In this document: positions 43,591-52,945 of the stretch, in pieces
Numbering within the stretch: position 1 is the stretch's first letter
How the letters are laid out: each line of letters starts with the position of its first letter
DNA from: Sphingomonas sp. ERG5
GTDB lineage: Bacteria > Pseudomonadota > Alphaproteobacteria > Sphingomonadales > Sphingomonadaceae
DNA length: 64,000 nucleotides
Reading direction: 5' to 3'
NCBI RefSeq assembly: GCF_000803065.1
Contig: NZ_JSXI01000029.1
Location: 124,001-188,000 of the forward strand
Made by a program: the position numbers and the translations under genes
The notes under the pieces: generated by a model
What the model saw: the letters and a program-made list of their open reading frames with translations, nothing else
Told to the model about the DNA's origin: nothing
The model's database searches: none

Positions 43591-44541
43591 TCAGGCCGAG
43601 GCGGCCATCCGCATCGTCGCGCGATAGCCGGGCTGGATCTCCATTCGGTCGACGATGCCATTGTCGACAAGCAGGCGGTGAAGTGTCTTCAATCGATAGC
43701 AGGGAACGTAGAGCATGAAGTGATGCTCGGCGTGATAATTGACGTAATAAGGGGCCAGGAATGTCCGCGCGATCCATCCGGCGCGCGTCGTCCGCGCCAC
43801 GCGCCAGGGGTCGGCATGAGGCAGCACGGCATGTTCGGCGATATTGCGGATTCGCGTCACCGCCTGATACCAGGTGAGCAGCGGCAGTATCCAGAGTAGC
43901 GGATAGAGCCACCAATGGCCGGCGGCAGTCAGTATGCCGAGCAGCAGCAGGTTCATGAAGAGCTGGCGGCCCATAGACCCCGCAAACATCCATAGCCGCG
44001 TGACGAAGGGGGTGCCCGGTCGGCCCAGGGCGGCGGCGATCTGCGCGCGGCGCTGCTTGAAACCGGTCTGGCCGGTGAGATCGCGGACCAGCTTGCGGCG
44101 AATGCTGGCGCGCGTGGTCGGGAAGGGCGCCGACAGGACGATGTCCGGATCCTGCGTGGTTTGTGCATGGGCGTGATGCTGCATGTGATAATGCCGGTAT
44201 GACAAGGTGTCGCCGAATACCGGATAAGCGCAAAGCCATTGGCTCAGCCACAGATTGAGCTTCTGGTTCGCTGCCAGGCCGCCATGCGCGCCTTCATGCA
44301 GCAGGATCGCCAGGCCGAGTTGCCGTGAGCCGATCACTATGATCGCGAGCAGGATGGTCAACGGGTTGGGCCATAGCGCCGCCAGCGCCATCATCGCGAC
44401 GATGGCGCCCCAGCAATGCAGGATCATGCCGATGCCGCGCAATGTCGAACGCTTGCGCACCGCAAGAATCTGTTCGCGAGTCAGGTGATGGTGCAGGTTG
44501 ATCCGTCGCAGTTCGGCTGGGGGCGCGGCCCTCGTCATCAT
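43591..44541 (-). CDS. Membrane fatty-acid desaturase family protein
   Basis: A 316-aa membrane di-iron enzyme. Three histidine boxes: HEGAHGG, HYHMQHHAH and NYHAEHHFMLYVPCY. Two hydrophobic pairs (IVAMMALAALWPNPLTILLAIIVIG; LFMNLLLLGILTAAGHWWLYPLLWILPLL) fit a four-helix topology. ATG 44541, after GGAGAAGGA, overlaps the stop of the enoyl-CoA hydratase gene, so they are coupled. Could act on fatty acids, carotenoids or a CoA-derived intermediate. Confidence 0.88.
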   Translation of the reverse strand: MMTRAAPPAELRRINLHHHLTREQILAVRKRSTLRGIGMILHCWGAIVAMMALAALWPNPLTILLAIIVIGSRQLGLAILLHEGAHGGLAANQKLNLWLSQWLCAYPVFGDTLSYRHYHMQHHAHAQTTQDPDIVLSAPFPTTRASIRRKLVRDLTGQTGFKQRRAQIAAALGRPGTPFVTRLWMFAGSMGRQLFMNLLLLGILTAAGHWWLYPLLWILPLLTWYQAVTRIRNIAEHAVLPHADPWRVARTTRAGWIARTFLAPYYVNYHAEHHFMLYVPCYRLKTLHRLLVDNGIVDRMEIQPGYRATMRMAASA

Positions 44542-45308
44542 TCCTTCTCCGATCCGAATGCCCCACCCCGGCCGGCGCCCTCGGCGAAGCGTTTGGCGCC
44601 ACGCGACGCTTCTTCCTGCAACGGTGCCATGCCACCATGCCCCTCCGCCTTCAGCGCCTGATCGAGCGGCAAATCCCATTGCGCATGGGTCGAGAGGCGA
44701 TCAGCGCGGAGGCATGTTTGCGGGAATGCGGCAATGTCCCGGGCCAGCCCTTGTGCCGCCGCCAACGCATCGCCCGTCGGAACGACGCGGTTCGCCAGGC
44801 CGATCGCCATCGCTTCACGCGCGTCAACCGGCCGTCCCGTCAGGATCATGTCGAGCGCGTGCCCCTGGCCGACGATGCGCGGCAGCCGCACCGTGCCGCC
44901 ATCGATCAGCGGCACGCCCCAGCGTCGGCAGAAGACGCCGAAGATTGCCGTTTCCGACACGACACGGAGGTCGCACCACAATGCCAGTTCCAATCCGCCG
45001 GCAACGGCATGCCCCTCGATCGCGGCGATCACTGGCTTGCTTAGCAGTAGCCGCGTCGGCCCCATCGGCCCCGGCCCTTCGGGATCATGACGCGAAGTGC
45101 CGTCGCCGACGCGAGTCAGATCGAACCCCGCGCAGAAATGACCGTTCGATCCGGTCAATATGGCGACGCGCAAATCCGCATCAGCGTCGAACGCCGTAAA
45201 GGCGTCGCGCAACGCGACCGCAGTTTCGGGGTCGACCGCACCGCGCCGTTCCGGCCGCACGATTGCGATCGTGCGCACGACGCCCTCATCGGTGATGCGA
45301 ACACTCAT
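44538..45308 (-). CDS. Enoyl-CoA hydratase/isomerase (crotonase family)
   Basis: A 256-aa crotonase. HFCAGFDLTRVGDG contains the first oxyanion-hole residues, AIEGHAVAGGLELALWCDLRV the second, GVFCRRWGVPLIDGGTVRLPRIVG the catalytic region. The usual catalytic glutamates are replaced by G/D-type residues (CRRWGVPLIDGG), so hydratase activity is uncertain. Start ATG 45308 overlaps the stop of a 59-aa ORF. Middle gene of an operon divergent from a PaaX-like regulator. Confidence 0.88.
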   Translation of the reverse strand: MSVRITDEGVVRTIAIVRPERRGAVDPETAVALRDAFTAFDADADLRVAILTGSNGHFCAGFDLTRVGDGTSRHDPEGPGPMGPTRLLLSKPVIAAIEGHAVAGGLELALWCDLRVVSETAIFGVFCRRWGVPLIDGGTVRLPRIVGQGHALDMILTGRPVDAREAMAIGLANRVVPTGDALAAAQGLARDIAAFPQTCLRADRLSTHAQWDLPLDQALKAEGHGGMAPLQEEASRGAKRFAEGAGRGGAFGSEKE

Positions 45309-45484
45309 GCGATCCTGTCCCCGGTCGGCATGCGCCGCGAAGCCTGCACCGCGATCGGGTCGCTGCTGTCGCGTTCGGCTATCGCTTGCGTGACGCCGGC
45401 ATCCTGCGCACGTTCGCGGGACCAGATGCCCTCGGGCATATGGTTGACGACGCCCAGGCCTTTCACAGGCAGTGCCATTGCCAT
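45305..45484 (-). CDS. 59-aa unknown protein heading the crotonase operon
   Basis: Begins MAMALPVKGLGVVNHMPEG and ends RRMPTGDRIA. Start ATG 45484 follows AGGAGAAA at 4-nt spacing, a strong RBS, and the stop overlaps the crotonase start (ATGA). No signal peptide, membrane segment or recognisable domain. It could be a short protein or a leader whose translation couples the crotonase. Not conserved by anything I can name. Confidence 0.6.
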   Translation of the reverse strand: MAMALPVKGLGVVNHMPEGIWSRERAQDAGVTQAIAERDSSDPIAVQASRRMPTGDRIA

Positions 45485-45525
45485 TTTCTCCTATTGTTTC
45501 CATAATTGGCAGAATAGACCGTTTT

Positions 45526-46326
45526 ATGCAACAAGACATGACGCCTCCTACCATTACCGCGCGCACGGTCGTGCTCGATTTGCTCGGAACCGGGGAGCAT
45601 GTGCGTTATTCGACCGCGCAGTTGGTTCGTGCCGGCGCTGCGTTCGGAATTGGTGCGGCGGGCATGAGAACCGCGATCACCCGCCTCAACGCCGAGGCGC
45701 GCGTGCGCCAGATCGGGCGCGGCGCTTATGCCGCCGGACAGGCCAGCGAGCCCTTGCAGCGCCGGCTGCGCGACTGGCGGAACGTGCTGGCGAAGCGGAT
45801 CGACTGGAACGGCGAATGGTTGCTTGCGGTGGCCGGCCCGGCCGAGCGCGCTAACCGGAACCTCTGGCGCCGAACGCTGCGCGCCTTCGATTTCAACGGT
45901 TTTATGGAGGCGGAGCCCGGCCTATGGGTTCGGCCCGACAATCTCATCGGCGGGGCCAGCGCGGCGCGAGAGCGCCTGGCGGATTTCGGCTATGCCGAGA
46001 CTTTGTTGGTGGTCAGCGCCACCGGGTTGGACGACGCGCGCGATGGACATTTTCGCGGCTTGTGGAACGCCGATGCGATGAATGCGGCGCTGGCCGGCGC
46101 GATGGGGAATCTGATCCGACATCGGACGGAAATCGCCACGCAAGACCCTGCGCAGATCGCTGCCGCAACCTTGCTTCATGGTCGCGCGGCGATCCGGGCG
46201 ATCGTTCATGATCCACTCCTGCCCGACCAGCTTTGCTCGCCGTCCCCGCTACAGCGGTTGATCGCCGACATGGATGCCTATGACCATATCGGCCGGCGGG
46301 CCTGGCAGACCTATCTTACGGCGTGA
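45526..46326 (+). CDS. PaaX-like transcriptional repressor
   Basis: A 266-aa regulator with the PaaX plan: N-terminal winged HTH (ITARTVVLDLLGTGEHVRYSTAQLVRAGAAFGIGAAGMRTAITRLNAEARVRQIGRGAYA) and a C-terminal PaaX domain (LRDWRNVLAKRIDWNGEWLLAV, RRTLRAFDFNGFMEAEPGLWVRPDN). PaaX proteins sense aryl-CoA thioesters, which suits the divergent crotonase operon. Only 41 nt separate the two starts; CTATT-N17-AATAG (45491-45517) is a weak operator candidate. Alternative start ATG 45538. Confidence 0.82.
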   Translation: MQQDMTPPTITARTVVLDLLGTGEHVRYSTAQLVRAGAAFGIGAAGMRTAITRLNAEARVRQIGRGAYAAGQASEPLQRRLRDWRNVLAKRIDWNGEWLLAVAGPAERANRNLWRRTLRAFDFNGFMEAEPGLWVRPDNLIGGASAARERLADFGYAETLLVVSATGLDDARDGHFRGLWNADAMNAALAGAMGNLIRHRTEIATQDPAQIAAATLLHGRAAIRAIVHDPLLPDQLCSPSPLQRLIADMDAYDHIGRRAWQTYLTA

Positions 46327-46494
46327 AGCCAATGTCGGAGAGAATGCGTCTTGTTTTGATGGCATCGACGATCTTCGAGCCGTTGATGGCAAACCGCATA
46401 CCGCTGCTGCCGTTGCGCTTGACATTGCGGCACACGGTTCGATTCTGGCGGCAGATTTCCGGGCAGCGGTGATCCAGATGACGAAAGGGGAACT

Positions 46495-49353
46495 ATGAGA
46501 TCGGTGTTTTGCCTGGCCCGTGCGGGCGTCGCCGCGATGGCGCTGGCGTCCGGTGGTGCGGGACTGGCGGCCGGTGGCGAGAAGCGTGCGGCTCCCACCC
46601 CCATAGTCTCGGCCGAAGTGCCCCCGATCCAGTATAAGGAACGCATCCTCCGGAACGGCCTGCGCATACTCTCGCTCAGGGATACGACCACGCCCAATGT
46701 CTCGGTGTCGATCTGGTATGGCGTGGGGTCGAAGCATGATCCCGACAAACGCTCGGGCTTCGCGCATCTGTTCGAGCACATCCTCAGCCGCAAGACGGTG
46801 AACATGCCCTATAACATGATCAACCGGCTGACCGAGGATGTCGGCGGGGTGCGCAACGCCTCGACCAGTTTCGATCGGACCAATTATTACGAGACGGTGC
46901 CGGCGCAGTATCTCGAAACCATGTTGTGGACTCATGCCGAACGCATGGCGCGTCCGGTGATCGATAAGGAAGTGTTCGAGACCGAGCGCAATGTGGTGAA
47001 GGAGGAATTGCGTCAGCGCGTGCTCGCACCGCCTTATGGTCGCCTGTATAACTTCGCGATGACCGAGAATGGCTTCGACGTGCTACCGCACCGTCGCCCG
47101 GTCATTGGCAGCATCGCCGATCTCGATGCGGCAACGCTGGAGGATGCCCGCGCTTTTCATGAGGCCTATTACGGGCCGGATACCGCGACGCTGATCGTGG
47201 CGGGCAATTTCGACGAAGCGCGGCTGCAGGCTTTTGTCGATCGCTATTTCGCGGCCATTCCGAAGCGCGCCAAGCCTATTTCACTGGCCATCAAAGGCAG
47301 CGAGCCGCCCATGGCCCTGCGGCGGATCAACGCTACCGGGCCCAATGTGCCGCTGCCGCTGGTCGGTGCGCTCTATAAGGTGCCGGGTGCGACTCACCCC
47401 GATCGCGAAGCGCTTGAGGTGATGGCCGCGCTGCTCGGCCGGGGCGAGACGTCGCGGCTGTACCGGACATTGGTGCGCACCGGCAAAGCCAGCCGGATCG
47501 ACGCGGATCTGGACGTTACCGGAGAGGCGGGGGTACTCGCGCCGATCGCGATCCTGAGCGCCGGGCAGGATGTCGAAGCAGTGGCTGGCGCGCTTGACGC
47601 CGAGCTGAAGACCATTGCCACGGTCGAAGTGTCCGATGCCGAACTGGGCGAGGCGCGGAGCCAGTTGTTGTCCGATGCGCTTGAGGAACGCGAGACTTTC
47701 TCCGGGCGTGCGTTCGAACTGGGCGAAGAACTGGTGCTTACGGGCGATCCTAAAGCGGCCGACAAAAGGCTGGCCGCGATCGCCAGGGTGACTAAGGCCG
47801 ATGTTCTGCGCGTAGCAAAGCGCTATCTCGACCCCGGGGCACGGGTTGAAGTTCGCTACACCAATGGCGACGGCAATCCCGCGAGTTGGGCCAACCCCGT
47901 GCCAATGCCGACCTTCACCATCGTCCCCGCAGCGCAGGGCACCGCCAATCAGTTGGGGGCGGAAGGCGCGCGCCAGACGCCGCCGGGGCCGGGTCCGGTC
48001 CCGGCAGTGGCCATACCGAAGATCGTCGAAACGCGGCTCGACAATGGCGCTCGGGTCGTGGCGATCAAAACCGGGTCGGTGCCGCTGGCGACGATGAGTG
48101 TGGTGATTGCGGGCGGCGCGTCGACCGATCCGGACGGCAAGGCAGGGCTGGCGCGCTTCGCCGCCAATCTCGCGACCAAGGGCACCGCGACCCGCACCGC
48201 CGAGCAGATCGCGGCGATCCTGGAGCGGCTGGGCGGCTCGATTGCCGGCGGGGCCGGGCCCGATGGAACCACCTTCTCGATCACCGTGCCGACCGTCAAT
48301 CTGGCGCAGGCCGCGGCCGTGCTGAGCGACGTGATCCGCAACGCAAGCTACCCCCAGGCCGAGTTCGATCTGGAGCGCAAGCGCGCGGTCGATCAGATTC
48401 AGGTGACGATGAAGGATCCCGGACCACTGGCCAACATGGCCATGCTACCCGTGCTGTACGGCGCGGCCCCTTATGGCCGGCAGAGCGGCGGGACGGCCAG
48501 AAGCCTGAATACGCTGAGCCGTGCCGATCTGGTCGACTATCGCCAGCGCTGGTGGCATCCCGCCAACAGCTCGATCATCGTCACCGGCGGGATCGATCCG
48601 GCGGCGGGAACCGCGCTCGTCAAAAAGCTGTTCGGGGATTGGCAAGCGGCAGGTGCGGCGCCGGAAATCCCCAAAGTGCGCGCTGGGCAGGGCAGGGCGA
48701 TGCACACCATCGTCATCGACTTGCCCGGCGCTGGGCAGGCGGCGGTGATCGCGGCGGTGCGCGGGGTAAGCCGGTCGGATGCCGATTATCCCAGTCTGCT
48801 GCTCGCCAATGCAGTGCTCGGCGTCGGCTCCAATGGCCGCCTGTTCACTGAAGTACGCAGCAAGCGTGCGCTGAGCTATGGTGCTTATAGCGTGCTGCCC
48901 GCGCGCAATGACGTCGCCATGCTCTCGGCGAGCGCGCAGACCAAGAACGAGACTGCGACCGAAGTCGCCGAAATCTTCCTGAATGAGTTCAAGCGGCTCG
49001 GTACGGAACCGATCGACGGCGACGCGCTCGACAAGCGCAAGGCCTATGTGAAGGGCAGCTATGGTCGCCAGATGGAGACGGGCGGTGGCTTCAACGCGAT
49101 CATCGCCGGGCTGATCCAGCAGGGACTGGACCCCGGAGAGGCGTTCGCGCTGGCCGGGCGCCTCGACGCGGTCAAGCCTGAGGCAGCGACCGCGGTCGCG
49201 GCGCGGCTGGTCAAGCCTGACAGTAGCTGGCTGGTGATCGCGGGCGATTCCGCGAAGTTCATCGACAAGTTGCGCACGCTGCGGCCTGATGTGGTGGTGA
49301 TCCCGGCGGACAAGCTCGACCTGGATTCGTCGACATTGGGCGCGGTGCGGTAA
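46495..49353 (+). CDS. M16-family zinc metallopeptidase (tandem domain)
   Basis: A 952-aa exported pitrilysin-type protease. Signal peptide near residues 1-27. Inverted zinc motif HLFEH (H91, E94, H95), with the third ligand in NVVKEELRQ (E170 or E171). Residues ~50-480 form the active M16 half; residues ~510-940 form an inactive second half (GLARFAANLATKGT has no HxxEH). The 160 nt upstream contain nothing notable. Preceded by AAGGGGAACT before ATG 46495. Probably degrades peptides in the periplasm. Confidence 0.92.
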   Translation: MRSVFCLARAGVAAMALASGGAGLAAGGEKRAAPTPIVSAEVPPIQYKERILRNGLRILSLRDTTTPNVSVSIWYGVGSKHDPDKRSGFAHLFEHILSRKTVNMPYNMINRLTEDVGGVRNASTSFDRTNYYETVPAQYLETMLWTHAERMARPVIDKEVFETERNVVKEELRQRVLAPPYGRLYNFAMTENGFDVLPHRRPVIGSIADLDAATLEDARAFHEAYYGPDTATLIVAGNFDEARLQAFVDRYFAAIPKRAKPISLAIKGSEPPMALRRINATGPNVPLPLVGALYKVPGATHPDREALEVMAALLGRGETSRLYRTLVRTGKASRIDADLDVTGEAGVLAPIAILSAGQDVEAVAGALDAELKTIATVEVSDAELGEARSQLLSDALEERETFSGRAFELGEELVLTGDPKAADKRLAAIARVTKADVLRVAKRYLDPGARVEVRYTNGDGNPASWANPVPMPTFTIVPAAQGTANQLGAEGARQTPPGPGPVPAVAIPKIVETRLDNGARVVAIKTGSVPLATMSVVIAGGASTDPDGKAGLARFAANLATKGTATRTAEQIAAILERLGGSIAGGAGPDGTTFSITVPTVNLAQAAAVLSDVIRNASYPQAEFDLERKRAVDQIQVTMKDPGPLANMAMLPVLYGAAPYGRQSGGTARSLNTLSRADLVDYRQRWWHPANSSIIVTGGIDPAAGTALVKKLFGDWQAAGAAPEIPKVRAGQGRAMHTIVIDLPGAGQAAVIAAVRGVSRSDADYPSLLLANAVLGVGSNGRLFTEVRSKRALSYGAYSVLPARNDVAMLSASAQTKNETATEVAEIFLNEFKRLGTEPIDGDALDKRKAYVKGSYGRQMETGGGFNAIIAGLIQQGLDPGEAFALAGRLDAVKPEAATAVAARLVKPDSSWLVIAGDSAKFIDKLRTLRPDVVVIPADKLDLDSSTLGAVR

Positions 49354-49362
49354 GGGATCGGC

Positions 49363-49387
49363 ACCCTGCCGCACGAGGCGGCAGGGT
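49363..49387. terminator. Bidirectional terminator-like hairpin
   Basis: Perfect 10-bp stem ACCCTGCCGC / GCGGCAGGGT with a 5-nt loop, between the convergent M16 peptidase and MFS genes. No strong T-run follows. Confidence 0.6.
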
Positions 49388-49389
49388 AA

Positions 49390-50604
49390 TCAGCGTTCCG
49401 GATCGGGCAGAAAGGCTGCGAGCAAACCGATCGCCGGCAGGAACGCGCAGATCGCATAGACCATCTCGATCCCTGCTTGGTCGGCGACTTCGCCCAGCAC
49501 CGCCGCGCCGATTCCGCCCATGCCGAAGGAGAAGCCGAAGAACAGGCCGGAGATCATGCCGATCTTTCCCGGCACCAGCTCCTGCGCCAACACCACGATT
49601 GCGGGAAAGGCTGAAGCGAGGATCAGGCCGATCGCCACGGTCAGCGGGCCGGTCCAGAACAGGTTGGCGAGCGGCAGCAGCAAGGTGAAGGGCAGCGCGC
49701 CGAGGATCGAGAACCAGATCACATATTTGCGCCCGAACCGGTCACCGATCGGGCCGCCGGCGATCGTGCCGACCGCGACCGCGCCGAGAAAGACGAACAG
49801 ATGCAGCTGCGCCACTTCGACGCTGACGCCGAAACGATGGATCAGGTAGAAAGTGAAATAGCTGGTGAGGCTTGCCAGATAGACATATTTCGAAAAGATC
49901 AGCGCGAGCAGGATGGCGATGCCGCCCAGCACTTTCCCGCGCGGCAATGTCGGCAAGGCTTGCCTGGCCGCCTTGCCGCGTGACAGGCGGGCCAGGCCGT
50001 GATGCCGGTACCATTGCCCGACATTCCACAGGATCGCGCAGGACAGCAGCGCGAGCATGGCGAAGAAGGCCAGGCTCGACTGGCCCCAATGCACCACCAC
50101 GATCGCGGCGGCGAGCGGGCCGAGCGCCGATCCCGCGTTGCCGCCGACCTGGAACATCGACTGCGCCAGGCCATGCCGCCGCCCTGCGGCCATGCGCGCG
50201 ACGCGCGACGATTCGGGATGGAACACCGACGATCCCATGCCGAGCAGCGCCGCCCCGACCAGCAACAGCCAATAGCTGTGCGCCGCCGACAGCACGAGCA
50301 GACCCGCGAGCGAGAACAGCGTCCCGCCGGGCAGGGCGAGCGGCGTCGGGCGCTTGTCGGCATAAAGCCCGATCAGCGGCTGCAGGATCGATGCGGTCAG
50401 CTGATAGACCAGCGTCACCAGCCCGATCTGGCTGAACGACAAGCCGAGTTCGGTCTTCAGATTGGGATAGATCGCCGGCAGCAACGACTGCATCATATCG
50501 TTGAGCAAGTGACAGAAGCTGATCGCGATGATCACGCCGAACACGGTGGTCTCGATGGCGGGGTTCTTGGCGGGAAGCGGCGCGACGGCTCCGGGGGCGT
50601 TCAT
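49390..50604 (-). CDS. MFS transporter, fosmidomycin-resistance (Fsr)-like
   Basis: A 404-aa 12-helix transporter. FGVIIAISFCHLLNDMMQSLLPAIYPNLKTELGLSFSQIGLVTLVYQLTASILQPLIGLYADKRP is the hallmark N-terminus of the Fsr group, followed by GSSVFHPESSRVARMAAG. Divergent from an AraC-type regulator 98 nt away that may control it. Substrate is likely a drug or small metabolite. Confidence 0.9.
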   Translation of the reverse strand: MNAPGAVAPLPAKNPAIETTVFGVIIAISFCHLLNDMMQSLLPAIYPNLKTELGLSFSQIGLVTLVYQLTASILQPLIGLYADKRPTPLALPGGTLFSLAGLLVLSAAHSYWLLLVGAALLGMGSSVFHPESSRVARMAAGRRHGLAQSMFQVGGNAGSALGPLAAAIVVVHWGQSSLAFFAMLALLSCAILWNVGQWYRHHGLARLSRGKAARQALPTLPRGKVLGGIAILLALIFSKYVYLASLTSYFTFYLIHRFGVSVEVAQLHLFVFLGAVAVGTIAGGPIGDRFGRKYVIWFSILGALPFTLLLPLANLFWTGPLTVAIGLILASAFPAIVVLAQELVPGKIGMISGLFFGFSFGMGGIGAAVLGEVADQAGIEMVYAICAFLPAIGLLAAFLPDPER

Positions 50605-50702
50605 TCGGCATTCCTCGGTAACGATGGAGCGTTCCCCTAACGCTTCCCATCCTGACCCGCATTCCTGTATGGGTCTTTCACTTTTGCGAGTGGGACAGAC
50701 TC

Positions 50703-51479
50703 ATGCCCTGGAGCAATCCGGCCCTGGTTGAGGACATTGCGCGGCCAATCGTCGCGGTGGGGAATGAATATCCACCGGCCTTCGAACTCGACTGGCATCA
50801 GCATCGCCGCGGCCAGCTGCTTTACGCCGCGCGGGGCGTGGTGGTGGTCAGCACGCGCAGCGGTGCCTGGGTTGCGCCGCCGGAACGCGCGATCTGGACG
50901 CCTGGCGGCTGTGCCCATGCGGTGCGCATGGTCGGTGCGGTCAGCACGCGCAGCGTCCTGATCGAGCCCGGAATTCTTGGCTCGCTTGGCGATTGCAACA
51001 AGGTCATCCAGGTCTCACCCCTGCTGCGCAGCCTGTTGGAGGCGTCGTGCGAGATCGTGCCGGAATATGACATGGACGGACGCGACGGCATGGTCATGGC
51101 GTTGCTGCTCGCCGAACTGGCGCGCGCGCCGACCGTCCCGCTCGCGGTGCCGTTTCCCAAGACGATGGAGATGGTGCGCAAATGCCAGGCGTTTCTGGAA
51201 CGGCCAACGCCGCACGACACGATCGACTTGTGGAGTGCTGCTCTCGGCATGGGGCGGCGCGCCTTTACTCGCTCATTTCGCAAGGAAACCGGGCTCAGCT
51301 TCGGCGCCTGGCGGCAGCAGGCTTGCCTGCTCATCGCACTGCCGCGGCTGGCGGCGGGAGAGGCGGTGACGACCATTGCGCTTGACCTTGGTTATGAAAG
51401 CCCGGCGGCGTTCACCACGATGTTCAAGCGGCTGACCGGGGTCGCGCCGAGCCATTATCGCCCTGGTGGCGTCACCTGA
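50703..51479 (+). CDS. AraC-family regulator with N-terminal cupin
   Basis: A 258-aa regulator. Residues 15-100 form a cupin (ELDWHQHRRGQLLYAARGVVVVSTRSGAWVAPPERAIWTPGGCAH), residues ~165-258 the AraC DNA-binding domain (LWSAALGMGRRAFTRSFRKETGLSFGAWRQQACLLIALPRLAAGEAVTTIALDLGYESPAAFTTMFKRLTG). Divergent from the Fsr-like transporter. Confidence 0.9.
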   Translation: MPWSNPALVEDIARPIVAVGNEYPPAFELDWHQHRRGQLLYAARGVVVVSTRSGAWVAPPERAIWTPGGCAHAVRMVGAVSTRSVLIEPGILGSLGDCNKVIQVSPLLRSLLEASCEIVPEYDMDGRDGMVMALLLAELARAPTVPLAVPFPKTMEMVRKCQAFLERPTPHDTIDLWSAALGMGRRAFTRSFRKETGLSFGAWRQQACLLIALPRLAAGEAVTTIALDLGYESPAAFTTMFKRLTGVAPSHYRPGGVT

Positions 51480-51635
51480 GACGAAAACGGTTAACGCTTG
51501 CGTGCCACGGCTCGGCAGAGTCCGGAGCTCAAAACGTGACGAGTCGAACCCTGCGTCTCTGGCCTTGCCCCATCGCCGCCGCCTATCGAAGAGGGGTCGG
51601 CGTGTATTGGCCGGCCGAAATCGGGAGTAGTTTGA

Positions 51636-51926
51636 ATGAAAGCCATAGCCATTCTGGTGGCGGCAGCGGCGATGATGGTGCCGGCCGCGACCTTTGCCCA
51701 GACAACGCCAACCACATCGCCGTCGACCCCGACCACCGGGAGCCCGACCGAGACGGCGACGCCTGACACGGCGAATGCTCAGGCGCCTGTCGATAGCGCA
51801 ACAACTGTGCCGACCGCATCGGCCGAGCCGGCAACGCCCGCCGCTTCCGACGCGACGGCGGATGCATCGGCACCGCAGGCGACGGAAGACGGCAAGTCCA
51901 AGAAGAAGCACAAGAAGCCGCATTGA
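51636..51926 (+). CDS. Small exported Ala/Thr/Pro-rich protein
   Basis: A 96-aa protein: signal peptide MKAIAILVAAAAMMVPAATFAQ, then a low-complexity Thr/Ala/Pro segment and a basic tail KSKKKHKKPH. Such proteins are common in sphingomonads and are probably disordered periplasmic proteins. Preceded by GGGAG; followed by a strong hairpin. No function can be assigned. Confidence 0.75.
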   Translation: MKAIAILVAAAAMMVPAATFAQTTPTTSPSTPTTGSPTETATPDTANAQAPVDSATTVPTASAEPATPAASDATADASAPQATEDGKSKKKHKKPH

Positions 51927-51932
51927 TCGACA

Positions 51933-51963
51933 CGGGCACCGGGCGTTCAACGTCCGGTGCCCG
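51933..51963. terminator. Bidirectional terminator-like hairpin
   Basis: Perfect 10-bp stem CGGGCACCGG / CCGGTGCCCG with an 11-nt loop, 6 nt after the small exported protein gene and before the convergent methyltransferase. Confidence 0.6.
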
Positions 51964-51992
51964 ATTCACCGCATGACCGCCGTCGATTGCGA

Positions 51993-52922
51993 TCATCTCG
52001 CTCGGGCTGTGATGACCCAGCATGCAAGGGTGAAATGCGCGACGCCGTCCGACATAAATGGCGCGAACGCACATGTCAGAGCCTCGGCAACCGTTGCCCG
52101 CGTGCGATCGTCGAGGTCGGGGAGCAGTACGCCGACCCGACCCATATTCATGATATAGGTCTGCAGATCGCTCTCGGAGAGCGTGCAGGGGATATCGAGC
52201 GGCTGGATCTCCACGTCGCGCCAGCCGCCCGCCAGGATGTCGCGGACCCGGTCCGGATCGGCAAAGGCGAACTGGCCCGGCGCCTCGGGATCGGCCGGAA
52301 CCAATTGCGACAGCAAGGGTGCGGCCGCGCGCTCCCCTGCGGTCATGAACGGATTCTCTGCTGGCGAGCGCCAGACGATACAAGTCAGCCCCGCGCCGTC
52401 GCGTACCGCGCGCCGCAGATTGGCGAACGCCAGGTCCGGCTGGTCGAAGAACATCACCCCGAAGCGCGACACGACCGCATCGAAGCTGTCAGGAGCAAAG
52501 GCATGGCCCTGCGCATCACCCGCGATGAATTGTGCGGTACGAAGACCTTCTGCCGCCGCCCGGCGCCGCGCGGCATCGACCAGCGGTACCGAAATGTCGA
52601 GGCCGGTACATTGACCGTCCGGCCCGATTGCGCGCGCCACCGCGAGAGTCGTCGCGCCCGCACCACAGCCGATGTCCAGAACGTTGCGCGCGCCGGCATC
52701 TCGCGCGGCGCTCGCCAGCGGCGCTTCGAAGGCCAGGAACAAGCGGTCGAGCAGCGCTTGCTGCGCCACCCAGGTTTCCCCGGCGCGGGTGTTCCATAAC
52801 GCGGACATTATCTGATTGGGCGGGGCCTGATGGGAAGGGGCCTGATTGGGTGAGGCTTGATCGGGTGCTGCGAGGTCAGGCTGGTCCGGGGGCAGGGTCA
52901 TCGCGATTGTCCTTGTGCTCAT
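51993..52922 (-). CDS. Class I SAM-dependent methyltransferase
   Basis: A 309-aa protein. SAM motif NVLDIGCGAGATTLAVARAIG, acidic residue in CTGLDISVPLVDAARRRA, motif VVSRFGVMFFDQPDLAFANLRRAVRDGAGL. UbiE/Methyltransf_11-like. The N-terminal ~35 residues are a short tandem repeat (PNQAPSHQAPPNQ, from ~18-bp DNA repeats) and probably disordered. Start 52922 taken; ATG 52901, with AAGGAC upstream, is equally possible. Divergent from a MerR-type gene with a SoxR-like box between. Confidence 0.85.
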   Translation of the reverse strand: MSTRTIAMTLPPDQPDLAAPDQASPNQAPSHQAPPNQIMSALWNTRAGETWVAQQALLDRLFLAFEAPLASAARDAGARNVLDIGCGAGATTLAVARAIGPDGQCTGLDISVPLVDAARRRAAAEGLRTAQFIAGDAQGHAFAPDSFDAVVSRFGVMFFDQPDLAFANLRRAVRDGAGLTCIVWRSPAENPFMTAGERAAAPLLSQLVPADPEAPGQFAFADPDRVRDILAGGWRDVEIQPLDIPCTLSESDLQTYIMNMGRVGVLLPDLDDRTRATVAEALTCAFAPFMSDGVAHFTLACWVITARAR

Positions 52923-52945
52923 CGAGTGTCAGCAGCATCTTGCCA

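Noticed and set aside
43028..44251. 407-aa minus-strand frame spanning the MarR gene and the desaturase
   Set aside because: The upstream ~245 codons are an out-of-frame reading of the desaturase gene; the MarR protein starts at 43513.
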